Source: Bacteroides sp.
GTDB taxonomy: Bacteria; Bacteroidota; Bacteroidia; Bacteroidales; Marinifilaceae
Reading direction: 5' to 3'
NCBI GenBank assembly: GCA_021771575.1
Contig: JAETOX010000006.1
Location: 1-57,913 of the forward strand
Length of the DNA stretch: 57,913 nucleotides
Translations under genes and position numbers: made by a program
Notes under the pieces: model-generated
Database searches by the model: none
What the model was told of the DNA's origin: nothing
What the model saw: only the letters and a program-made list of their open reading frames with translations
In this document: positions 18,611 through 26,289 of the stretch, one piece after another
Position numbering within the stretch: position 1 is the first letter of the stretch
Layout of the letters: each line of letters starts with the position of its first letter

Positions 18611-18641
18611 CAAATATACGGAAAATCTTATTTAAACCAAT
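18611..18641 (-). promoter_or_regulatory. Promoter of the 64-aa protein gene
   Basis: On the minus strand ATTG, a 19-base spacer and TATATTTG (18618-18611) match the Bacteroidota promoter with one mismatch in the -33 box. The start of transcription would be near 18605, giving a leader of about 15 bases. The box lies just past the 3' end of the phosphoesterase gene. Confidence 0.6.
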
Positions 18642-18647
18642 TCTTTT

Positions 18648-20186
18648 CTATCTAAATAACATTTCTTTATTTAAGGATAGGATAGGTATATCAACCATAA
18701 TATCTGCTATTATTAACGACTGATTTAATAAATTATAGCGGAGATGTTTTTTTAATACTTCTAAAGGATTATCTTCTTGGGTTTGCTCCTTTTTAAAGTT
18801 CATTTGCGGAGTTGGGGCCGATTGCCACCTATAAAAAAATACTCGTTTATATTGCTCAAGGAGCTTTTGAATTTTTTGTTTAATCTCTTCTATGTTAGAT
18901 AGTTCAAATTTATAATAATTAATAAATAACAATCCAAATTGAGTTTCGTCCTTTTCGTTCCATTGTAAATAACTTTTAATAGCACGTTCTATATCACAAT
19001 CGTCCGAGCTTTTAGCTCGAATTTTAATTATAAACATATCGTCATTGGAATTTTTTACACATTCTGATAATTGATATTTTGTTTGTAATGGAAACGTTCC
19101 AAGATCAATAAAATGCCAGGGTATATGACTTGCCCAACGATCGTAAGCCATTAATTGCATTTCACCCATAATAGGATTAATATGAAGTAAAGTTGCTGTG
19201 TAACGTACATTCTCATTTATTCCCTCTGGGCGTGAAATAGAGCCTATACCCAAATGTTGCGCATGATTTTGTAACATAGTCGGAGGAGTTATTTTGATAG
19301 TATGATCATGTCCCGACAAAATAATGTCAGAATAAGTTTCTAATAAAGAGACAGAATCTATTTGCAATGGGTCAGTAATATTCTGCGTTTCCCATGACAA
19401 GCTCCGGGGATTACGGTGCATTATAGTTACTACTGTATAATCCGGATATGACTTCTGAATCTCATTAAATGCCCATTTAATAAAAGGAGAACAAGGCCTT
19501 ATTTTCTGTTCACCAGAAGGCTTTATTGAGTTTCTAGTATAAAGCCACTCCGTATTAACAGAGAGAAAACATACCTTTTCATTCTCAAAAATTTTTAATC
19601 CTGAAGTATATTTTAAATCATGCATTCGACAAGGTAAGTTCTCGAAAAGACCCCGCCAATATTCAAATTTTTCCAAAGAGCTACGAGGTTCACAATATAA
19701 TTTATACAAATCTGTAAATTGTCTAAACGCATTAACATGTTCTTTTACAAATTGCTTTTTTAAATCATCAGATATAGTTTCAACTTTACAAAACTGGGAA
19801 AAATGTTCTTCTGTCTTTTCGTATTTCTTTTTCAATGCTTTTGTTCGACAACAGTTTTCTTGTGAGGAAAAGACTTGACGATCATGATTCCCCGGAGTAA
19901 GAATAACTCTAAAAGGCTCAATCTTAAATAAATCAATCAACGCATCAATTTGTTCTTTTACATAATTATAATTTGTCTGGGTGCATCGATCTACTAAGTC
20001 ACCTGCAATCAGAAGAAAATCTGGATTCCATTTAATTCGTTCAGTACATTCACCCTGAAAGTGTAATAAACTATGACGCAAACAATTCAATGATAATATA
20101 TCTGCATTCGCCATTCCTTCTTCTATCATACCATGTTCTTGAATATGTAAATCCGAGATACATAGAATGGTTATTGGTCGCTTCAT
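18648..20186 (-). CDS. Calcineurin-like metallophosphoesterase with an unassigned C-terminal domain
   Basis: The N-terminal 320 residues form a complete dinuclear metallophosphoesterase: DLH at 12-14, GDLVDR with D63, GNHDR with N100 and H101, a histidine in IMHRNP near 258, and GHDH near 294-297. All five metal-binding motifs are present, so activity on a phosphodiester, nucleotide or nucleic acid is likely. The remaining 190 residues (from about FPLQTKYQLSE) form a separate alpha/beta region that I cannot assign. There is no signal peptide, so it acts in the cytoplasm. Its ATG lies five bases after the stop of the 926-aa gene, so the two are co-translated and probably act together. The DNA is much richer in A and T than the flanking core genes, which suggests acquisition by transfer. 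Confidence 0.88.
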   Translation of the reverse strand: MKRPITILCISDLHIQEHGMIEEGMANADILSLNCLRHSLLHFQGECTERIKWNPDFLLIAGDLVDRCTQTNYNYVKEQIDALIDLFKIEPFRVILTPGNHDRQVFSSQENCCRTKALKKKYEKTEEHFSQFCKVETISDDLKKQFVKEHVNAFRQFTDLYKLYCEPRSSLEKFEYWRGLFENLPCRMHDLKYTSGLKIFENEKVCFLSVNTEWLYTRNSIKPSGEQKIRPCSPFIKWAFNEIQKSYPDYTVVTIMHRNPRSLSWETQNITDPLQIDSVSLLETYSDIILSGHDHTIKITPPTMLQNHAQHLGIGSISRPEGINENVRYTATLLHINPIMGEMQLMAYDRWASHIPWHFIDLGTFPLQTKYQLSECVKNSNDDMFIIKIRAKSSDDCDIERAIKSYLQWNEKDETQFGLLFINYYKFELSNIEEIKQKIQKLLEQYKRVFFYRWQSAPTPQMNFKKEQTQEDNPLEVLKKHLRYNLLNQSLIIADIMVDIPILSLNKEMLFR

Positions 20187-20191
20187 AACAA

Positions 20192-22972
20192 CTAAAGTTT
20201 TTTAGATCCTTTCATTCGATAATTCCACAAACTTCGATAAAAAGTAGTGCGTAAAGCAAAATAGCTGTTTCTAACATCTTGTGATGTAATAAGAAATCCA
20301 CTTGTTGGATCCGCTAAGATATTAATGGCTTTTGGACATTTGTCTATATCGCTTAATACAATAGAATCAATATCTCCCCTATCGTTATAAGGCACACTCT
20401 TCAAGATAGGTTCTGAATCCTCCATTCCATCAAGAGTATAGATTCTTTTGAGATAAGCAAACAACAGACAAACTATAAAGTCAGGACTAATTTGCTCATT
20501 GTAAACGTGTTGTTCAGATGGTTCAAGTAATTCATAACGAGAAAAACCTTCTAACATATTATTGATCAATTCTCTTCTTGCTTCTATGCAAGCTTCATTC
20601 AACCCTTTGGGTAGCGTATTTCTAGCTTGGTTTCGTAATACCTCGTGCAAATAAGGGGTTTTTATAATGGTTTGTTGGTTTATCTTTGATTTGGCTATAT
20701 GTATTTCAGATAAATATACAATCAATTCACTGACGCCTCTAAAACCGTAATCATTTAACGTAGTAAAAACAATTTCAGAAGCTTTACGAATTTTGGAAAA
20801 ACTATCACACCATATTTCCGCTAATAAATAATCATAGGGGGTATTCTTTTGTTTTTTAATAAAGTCAAAAATTTGTTTCTGCCCTTCTCCTGTTTCACGC
20901 AAAGCAATCATCATTAAACGAAATAACATATAAATAACATGTGCTCGTTTTATCTTACCTAGACGATGATAACAATTCGTTGTCTGCAACATCGTTTTGA
21001 GATAAAAATGCCACATCATTTTGTAATCTCGTTGAAATGCCATATGATAAACAATATAATCATTTACGAAATATTTTAATGTCTGATTGTCATTTAGAAT
21101 ATCTTTAACGACGCGAAAGACGGGATCATCATTATGAAATTCAATTTGTTGAAAAAGTACATATTGTATTTTTTTTAAATTATCCGAATTTTCTATAAAA
21201 CTATTCCATGTATTTATTAATATACTATTTTGATCATTATTTCTTCTTACTTTATGCAGTATATAGCTGGCAAAATTAGACGCTTCTTTCCATACTGTAG
21301 TTGCAAAAAGTTCTGGATATATTATATGATTAATATTTAAATCTAAGTGTGTACGCATTGATGATACCCGTTCTGCGCTAGTAATTCGAGTATACACGAC
21401 AGAGGAGTCCAAAGGTGACATCAACCCAACCAATTGCTTGTAAGCATAATTAAAAGCTGTTAAGTGTTGCTGTATACCTCCACTATACTCAAGTGTTGTA
21501 TTGGGAGTTTTACTATTGTGTATTCGATTATAAAAAGCTTCTTCAAGACTGGCTATTTCCTCATTTAAAATTTCCTCAATTTTGCGTATATCAATCTCAT
21601 CATTTATCCAATTCTTTAAAATATATAAAATCCTCTTCAACACTGGATTCAATTCTTCAAAATAAAGAGATTGTAAACGGTTATTGCAACAATCATTGTA
21701 AAGCCGAAATAAAGAAAGTAATTTGTTACGAACTATCTTTGAAATTCCTATTCGTTTTATAAGGTTTTCTATTTGGGAGATATATTCTTCTTCAATAATT
21801 GAAGTAGCTTCGAATTGTTCTTCATGTTGGGTATCGAACGAATCAGATTTAATTCTTCTATGATCATTAAGGGTTATTTTGATACGACGTAGATGCTTTT
21901 GAAACCCCTCCTCTTTAATTCGACATAAACGTTCAATTTTATGAATTAGTGATATTGGCAGTTCGATATTCGCAATTGTTCCACCAGTAACTGTTCTCCG
22001 AATAACAACTTCATCATTAAATGTTCTCTTAATATAGTTGCAAAAATAATTTCTATGACCTGGCTTAGTTTCGCAGAGACAATTTATTACAAGACTATCT
22101 TCATCTTTTTTTTTGCTCTCCTGGCCTATTCCATGATTACTTGTATCTCTTTCATCATATATTTCCATAAACATAGAATTATTCGATTTTTTGCTTATAT
22201 CATATTCTATGTGATATCCGAAACTCAAATGACACGAAGCGAAGATGTGTTTTTCAGAAACATTCTTGTTATAATTAATGCCAGCATCTTTACAATTTAA
22301 TCTGCGTATTCGGTCTAAAAACTCATACAAGATACCCATTTTTTCTGAAAAAGCTAAAACGACTAATTCATCATTATCAAAGCCGTCAACTATTAAACAC
22401 TCTAATTTTACATTCTTTATGGAGATATACCGATATATAACAGAATCATGACACACCTCTTGCATTATCCATTTCCGTATCGCTCGAATAATTTGATACC
22501 CTCGATTTATTAACAACCTATAATCAATTTTGATACGAATTATACCAATAAACGGGTATTTGTTTTTTTCTCGCAAAAACGTATCTCTTGCCTTTTTTAA
22601 AAGGCTTGTTGAGTCATCATCAGTTTCAGAAGTACCAGTAATGACAACACTTTGATATTCGTTTTTCATGTTATACTCATCCTTAGTAGCATCTTCAGAT
22701 AACTCAATATGATTAGAGTTAAATATTTGATTACAAAAGGTATAATCGTCTATGAGTGATAAAATTGCCAGGCCATGACTTCCAAACATTCGATATGCTA
22801 CAGGAGTATACAATTGTTCATTTTCGTGTTCGGATTCATGACTATATTTTCTCTGATTTTCTTTATGAGTAATAAAGATTTGTTTTAATTCTTTATTAAA
22901 CAATTCCTTTCCATCAATGAAAAAGGGATAAGAAATCAATCCGAGAAATAATCCTTGTTTTTCGAAATGCAT
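20192..22972 (-). CDS. 926-aa protein of unknown function, partner of the metallophosphoesterase
   Basis: I do not recognise this protein. It lacks a signal peptide, membrane helices and any P-loop that I can see. The first 360 residues look alpha/beta and may hold two or three related units: GLAILSLIDDYTFCNQI...SVVITG, then FIGIIRIKIDYRLLINRGYQ with LECLIVDGFDNDELVVLAF, then LVINCLCETKPGHRNYF...TVTGGTIANIELP. The pattern strand-helix-strand-strand recalls ferredoxin-like sensory or dimerisation folds. Residues 360-926 appear almost all helical (for example EEILNEEIASLEEAFYNRIH), as in scaffold or repeat proteins. It is the first gene of a two-gene unit with the phosphoesterase, five bases apart. 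AT-rich codon use differs from the flanks. A role in sensing or targeting for the phosphoesterase is inference. Confidence 0.85.
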   Translation of the reverse strand: MHFEKQGLFLGLISYPFFIDGKELFNKELKQIFITHKENQRKYSHESEHENEQLYTPVAYRMFGSHGLAILSLIDDYTFCNQIFNSNHIELSEDATKDEYNMKNEYQSVVITGTSETDDDSTSLLKKARDTFLREKNKYPFIGIIRIKIDYRLLINRGYQIIRAIRKWIMQEVCHDSVIYRYISIKNVKLECLIVDGFDNDELVVLAFSEKMGILYEFLDRIRRLNCKDAGINYNKNVSEKHIFASCHLSFGYHIEYDISKKSNNSMFMEIYDERDTSNHGIGQESKKKDEDSLVINCLCETKPGHRNYFCNYIKRTFNDEVVIRRTVTGGTIANIELPISLIHKIERLCRIKEEGFQKHLRRIKITLNDHRRIKSDSFDTQHEEQFEATSIIEEEYISQIENLIKRIGISKIVRNKLLSLFRLYNDCCNNRLQSLYFEELNPVLKRILYILKNWINDEIDIRKIEEILNEEIASLEEAFYNRIHNSKTPNTTLEYSGGIQQHLTAFNYAYKQLVGLMSPLDSSVVYTRITSAERVSSMRTHLDLNINHIIYPELFATTVWKEASNFASYILHKVRRNNDQNSILINTWNSFIENSDNLKKIQYVLFQQIEFHNDDPVFRVVKDILNDNQTLKYFVNDYIVYHMAFQRDYKMMWHFYLKTMLQTTNCYHRLGKIKRAHVIYMLFRLMMIALRETGEGQKQIFDFIKKQKNTPYDYLLAEIWCDSFSKIRKASEIVFTTLNDYGFRGVSELIVYLSEIHIAKSKINQQTIIKTPYLHEVLRNQARNTLPKGLNEACIEARRELINNMLEGFSRYELLEPSEQHVYNEQISPDFIVCLLFAYLKRIYTLDGMEDSEPILKSVPYNDRGDIDSIVLSDIDKCPKAINILADPTSGFLITSQDVRNSYFALRTTFYRSLWNYRMKGSKKL

Positions 22973-23109
22973 ACTGAATATTTTTTTGTAAAAATAAATA
23001 TCAAAAGTTTAAAAAGAAACTTTAAATAAATATATTTTCTAATCAATTTGATTATTTCGATACAAAATTGAATATTAATATATTACTTTTTAAATTTTTT
23101 TTATCATGA

Positions 23110-23322
23110 TTATATACTATTTACCCCAATCAATAATAAAACCTCATTCTCACCAGGATAATAATAATTAATATACGATGGAACATTATCAAGAAGATTC
23201 TGAGCCTCTAAGCGAACGGTTTCTTTGTGTTTCTTCAATTGAGTTTGGGCATCTGTTTCTTCTTTATATATTAAAACAACCCCCAGATATAATACTTGTA
23301 AACAATAGCATTCTATAAGCAA
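23110..23322 (-). CDS. Short hypothetical frame or gene relic
   Basis: A 70-codon frame with plausible protein character at its C-terminal half (QTQLKKHKETVRLEAQNLLD, then NYYYPGENEVLLLIGV) but an odd start (MLIECYCLQVLYLG). It lies upstream of the 926-aa gene on the same strand, in AT-rich DNA. It may be a remnant of a larger gene or chance. No family recognised. Confidence 0.25.
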   Translation of the reverse strand: MLIECYCLQVLYLGVVLIYKEETDAQTQLKKHKETVRLEAQNLLDNVPSYINYYYPGENEVLLLIGVNSI

Positions 23323-23646
23323 TTATATTCCTAATGAATTAAAAAAAACATCTCCTTTTTGTTATTTAGGCAAATGACAAATTAACGATAATTACTTGTC
23401 GAGGAGTTATTCACTTCTGTTGAAATTCAACATTTTTTGCGATTTGAGAACCAATAGAGGTACAAATAGGCTATAAAGTCAGTCCTAAAACGCTGATTTC
23501 GATCTGACAGTAGGAGTTAATTACAGGAAATTCACTACCTTTACACTTAGATTGAGGCAACTTTATCCAGGATATACGAAAACAATAAGCATTATGCTTA
23601 TCTTGTAAGTGAAACGTAGAAAATTTTCAATTGGGTAAGGATAGAG
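23323..23646. other. AT-rich intergenic region
   Basis: No gene is supported. A TACCTTTA at 23536-23543, one base off the -7 consensus, might begin transcription of the SnoaL-like/GNAT pair, but the spacing to the start is long and no -33 box is clear. Confidence 0.4.
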
Positions 23647-24038
23647 ATGACACCTAAAGAGATATTACAAAAATGGATTGATTGCTTCAATGCTGTATAT
23701 GCAGTGGCTATAGCAAATTTATATGCTACAGATGCTACAAATTATCAAGTTGTTAATAATCAGATTATTGTAAAATGGCCATCTATGAAATGTTTGTAAA
23801 CCAATTTGCAACAGTAAAAATGGTTTGTATTGTTGAAAATATATTTGAAGATGGAGAGTGGGCTATTATGGAATGGAAAGGTCCACTCGGGTTACGAGGG
23901 TGCAGATTTTTCCACATACAGAACGATAAAATTATTTTTCAAAGAGGTTATTGGGACAAACTCAGCTTCCTCAGACAGCACGGTTTACCCATAGAGGATA
24001 GCGATAAAAATCCAAATACACAACATCGTCCCACATGA
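23647..24038 (+). pseudogene. SnoaL-like (NTF2-fold) protein broken by a -1 frameshift
   Basis: ATG 23647 begins MTPKEILQKWIDCFNAVYAVAIANLYATDA, a typical SnoaL-like polyketide-cyclase-fold opening, and runs NNQIIVKWPSMKCL to a stop. A second frame continues the same protein from 23772 (AIYEMFVNQFATVKMV...EDGEWAIMEWKG...GCRFFHIQNDKIIFQRGYWD) to 24038. Joining them needs one extra base near 23767-23771, where NNQII-GK-AIYEMF would read through. Either the gene is inactivated or the read has a dropped base. Its stop overlaps the start of the next gene by four bases (ATGA), so it was once coupled to the acetyltransferase. Small proteins of this fold bind or turn over hydrophobic substrates; the substrate is unknown. 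Confidence 0.75.
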
Positions 24039-24892
24039 GTATCATCATTCATTCCTTACAGTCGGTTTCTTTTGAAAATTTGTATGCTGCATTCTCAGAA
24101 GCATTCAAAGATTATGATTTCTCTTTGAGTGCAGATGAACTGCAACGCATGCTCAAGCGACGGGGATACAATCCAGCACTATCATTCGGAGCTTTTTCTG
24201 AAGGAAGACTGATCTCTTTTGTGTTTAATGGAATCGGTATGTACAACAACATACTGACTGCCTACGATACAGGAACGGGAACCGTGCCTTCATTCCGGGG
24301 ATTACACCTGCCGCAACAAATATTTATATATAGTCTCGAATCCATACATCAATACGGAGTTCGGCAATATATATTGGAAGTTTTGCAACACAATCACAAA
24401 GCGGTGGAAATATATCGCAAATTAGGTTTCAAGACACTGAGAAATTTTGACTACTATTCCGCCACTCTGAACGATATTGCTCCGGTATTACAAACCAATC
24501 TTGTTGCTTGTCGTATAATTCCCACGGATTTAGAGAACTGTATGAACCAGGCGGACTGGTTCGACTTCCAGCCTTCATGGCAAAATGACAAAGTTTCACT
24601 GGAACGTGGAATTGACAACCTGAACATATTAGGTGCTTATAAAAATGACGAATTTGTCGGATTTATTATTTTTGAACCAACATCAGGAGATATTTCATCC
24701 ATCGCAGTCGCAAAAGAGCATCGGCGTAAAGGAATAGGCAAGACCTTGCTGAAAAGTGCCGTCTGTCTATTGCAAAGTGGTGTATTCAAATTTACTAATA
24801 TTGATTGTGAGTGTGAATCAGTCACTGGATTCCTATTATCATTAGGACTTAGTCCAAAAGGAAAACAGTTTGAAATGGTCAGAAAAGTTTAG
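24035..24892 (+). CDS. GNAT-family acetyltransferase with two GNAT domains
   Basis: The 285-aa protein appears to contain two acetyltransferase folds in tandem. The first (about residues 5-150) ends with the typical YILEVLQHNHKAVEIYRKLGF segment. The second (about 155-285) has the acetyl-CoA pyrophosphate loop SIAVAKEHRRKGIGKTLL, with the R/Q-x-x-G-x-G/A pattern given by RRKGIGK. GNAT enzymes transfer acetyl from acetyl-CoA to amines; here the substrate cannot be told. ATG 24035 overlaps the stop of the SnoaL-like frame. If that upstream gene is truly frameshifted, ribosomes would stop about 240 bases early and coupling would be lost. Confidence 0.88.
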   Translation: MSIIIHSLQSVSFENLYAAFSEAFKDYDFSLSADELQRMLKRRGYNPALSFGAFSEGRLISFVFNGIGMYNNILTAYDTGTGTVPSFRGLHLPQQIFIYSLESIHQYGVRQYILEVLQHNHKAVEIYRKLGFKTLRNFDYYSATLNDIAPVLQTNLVACRIIPTDLENCMNQADWFDFQPSWQNDKVSLERGIDNLNILGAYKNDEFVGFIIFEPTSGDISSIAVAKEHRRKGIGKTLLKSAVCLLQSGVFKFTNIDCECESVTGFLLSLGLSPKGKQFEMVRKV

Positions 24893-24939
24893 CTTATATT
24901 GATATTTTGAATTAGTTAAGATTTAAGCTGACAATACTT

Positions 24940-25229
24940 TAAAATCGGATTTGCCAAGCTATACGACAGAAAAAATGCACTTGTAGCTGTCGATATGCTC
25001 AATGACAAAGTTGTTCCTTTTCGGGCAGCATGAATTGAAATTGATGCTTATGCTCACAGAGGGAGGAACAGAATACTGCGGAAACAGAGAAAATCACCAA
25101 TATGAACTCCTGCAATACCCCAAAAACACAATCCGGAAAGTACTGCTTTGGCAAGACTCCGATGCAGACTTTTATCGGAGGCATTTCGATGGCAAGGAAG
25201 GATCAACTGCAAAATCAGGAAAATGATAA
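24940..25229 (+). pseudogene. Decayed transposase (rve/integrase-core) fragment
   Basis: Pieces of a DDE transposase can be read in different frames: GFAKLYDRKNALVAVDMLND from 24947, then HELKLMLMLTEGGTEYCGN and ENHQYEL in the frame of 25002 (the TEGGTEYCG block stands where active enzymes have TDRGTEYCG), and finally FGKTPMQTFIGGISMARKDQ from about 25146, which is the usual C-terminus. Between the second and third pieces the central part of the catalytic core, including the expected glutamate region, is missing. The N-terminal half is absent too. It is a dead remnant of an insertion sequence of the integrase-core type. No terminal inverted repeats were found around it. Confidence 0.75.
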
Positions 25230-25371
25230 AACCGAATGAGCATGATAAAATTTCATTCGGTTATGACAGTGAAAAATGTTGCGTAACTTCGCAACAAACA
25301 GCTGCCCCTTTTTTGTATGGTAATTAAATAGCTGGCAGAACAAGTCTTGACTATTACACAATATTTTACAA

Positions 25372-25833
25372 TTATAATCCGTTATACTGCATGCTATACA
25401 TATCAAAACCGTCAGCCCAATAATTTCGTTTAATTTCATTCAGTATAAACCCTTGCTTCTCATAGAATTCATATGCGACTTGCGAGGTTCGGACTGTTAT
25501 TTTTTTTATGCTGGGAGTAGCTTTCAAAACCTCGATTCTATATCTTAAAAGCTTTGTTCCCAAATATTTGCCTTGATAATCAGGATGCATAATATCCCAA
25601 CTTATTTTTCCAATAGTTCTTTTTTCTGCGAAATTTATCCCGCCGCATCCAACCACTTTTCCATCAACGAGTAAGACATAATATAACTCTATTTCTTTAT
25701 CCAAATAATTGCTCAAATCATTGGCTTCCTCTGCTGCAAAGAAATCGGGTATGTTTAATTTGATTAAATTCATGACAGATTCTTTATCTGTCGGCAAATA
25801 TTCTCTAATTACAATTGAATCATCTTGTGTCAT
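25372..25833 (-). CDS. GNAT-family N-acetyltransferase
   Basis: A complete 153-aa single-domain acetyltransferase. It opens with IREYLPTDKESVMNLIKL, has the central strand LLVDGKVVGCGGINF, the acetyl-CoA loop IMHPDYQGKYLGTKLLRYRI (Q-G-K-Y-L-G-T), and the C-terminal AYEFYEKQGFIL. The substrate is unknown. It stands alone on the minus strand between the transposase remnant and an unexplained inverted repeat, within the accessory region. Confidence 0.88.
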   Translation of the reverse strand: MTQDDSIVIREYLPTDKESVMNLIKLNIPDFFAAEEANDLSNYLDKEIELYYVLLVDGKVVGCGGINFAEKRTIGKISWDIMHPDYQGKYLGTKLLRYRIEVLKATPSIKKITVRTSQVAYEFYEKQGFILNEIKRNYWADGFDMYSMQYNGL

Positions 25834-26289
25834 AAAACTTTCGTTTGAAATGGGAATACAAAAGTACTAATCGTTGAAAATCTAAAATAGTATGTGATGA
25901 TTATCTTCTTAAAATAAATACTACCTTTAAAAAGCAGTTCGTAAAGGCAGCAACCGAAAGCATTCCAACTGCTGTAAAATAGGTGGAGTTTGCAAACATG
26001 TTTTTCTAACTTATTGAAAATATAAGATATACCCTTGGAAATAAAACCCCGGCTGGAGCACAGTGTTGAAAATGCTAAATAAGTAATTTATACATATTTA
26101 GCATTTTCTGGTTTTGTGGTTATCTTTGTAGTTGGCATAACTAACTTTAGATGTTGGAATTGATCCATTTATAACTTATATCTACAGTGAAATCGGCGGA
26201 CTTAATGCAGGCTGGGTTTTAATTCTCCAAATCAGGTTTTAGTGCTTTGATTTACTATGTATTTATTGGGAATTCTCTTACATACCCAT
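25834..26289. other. Intergenic region between the accessory region and the SWIM-MoxR-VWA operon
   Basis: No gene is supported. It contains a perfect 14-bp inverted repeat and, overlapping its right arm, a good -7 box facing right; both are listed separately. No gene lies downstream of that box on the same strand for several kilobases, so the original gene may have been lost. Confidence 0.5.
26068..26128 (+). promoter_or_regulatory. 14-bp inverted repeat next to an orphan promoter
   Basis: Arms 26068-26081 (GAAAATGCTAAATA) and 26095-26108 are perfect complements around 13 bases. The -7 box TATCTTTG at 26121-26128 matches the consensus exactly, and TTTA at 26097-26100, inside the right arm, gives a 20-base spacer. 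An operator for a dimeric repressor, a terminator, or the end of a vanished mobile element would all explain the repeat. Confidence 0.5.

Noticed and set aside
25002-25226. 74-codon frame as an independent small gene
   Set aside because: Its sequence is the middle of a decayed transposase (GGTEYCGNRENHQYEL), joined to out-of-frame debris.
17876-26289. Attachment-site repeats of the tRNA-Lys 3' end
   Set aside because: I searched by eye for copies of the T-arm/acceptor sequence and found none, so no att pair is claimed.
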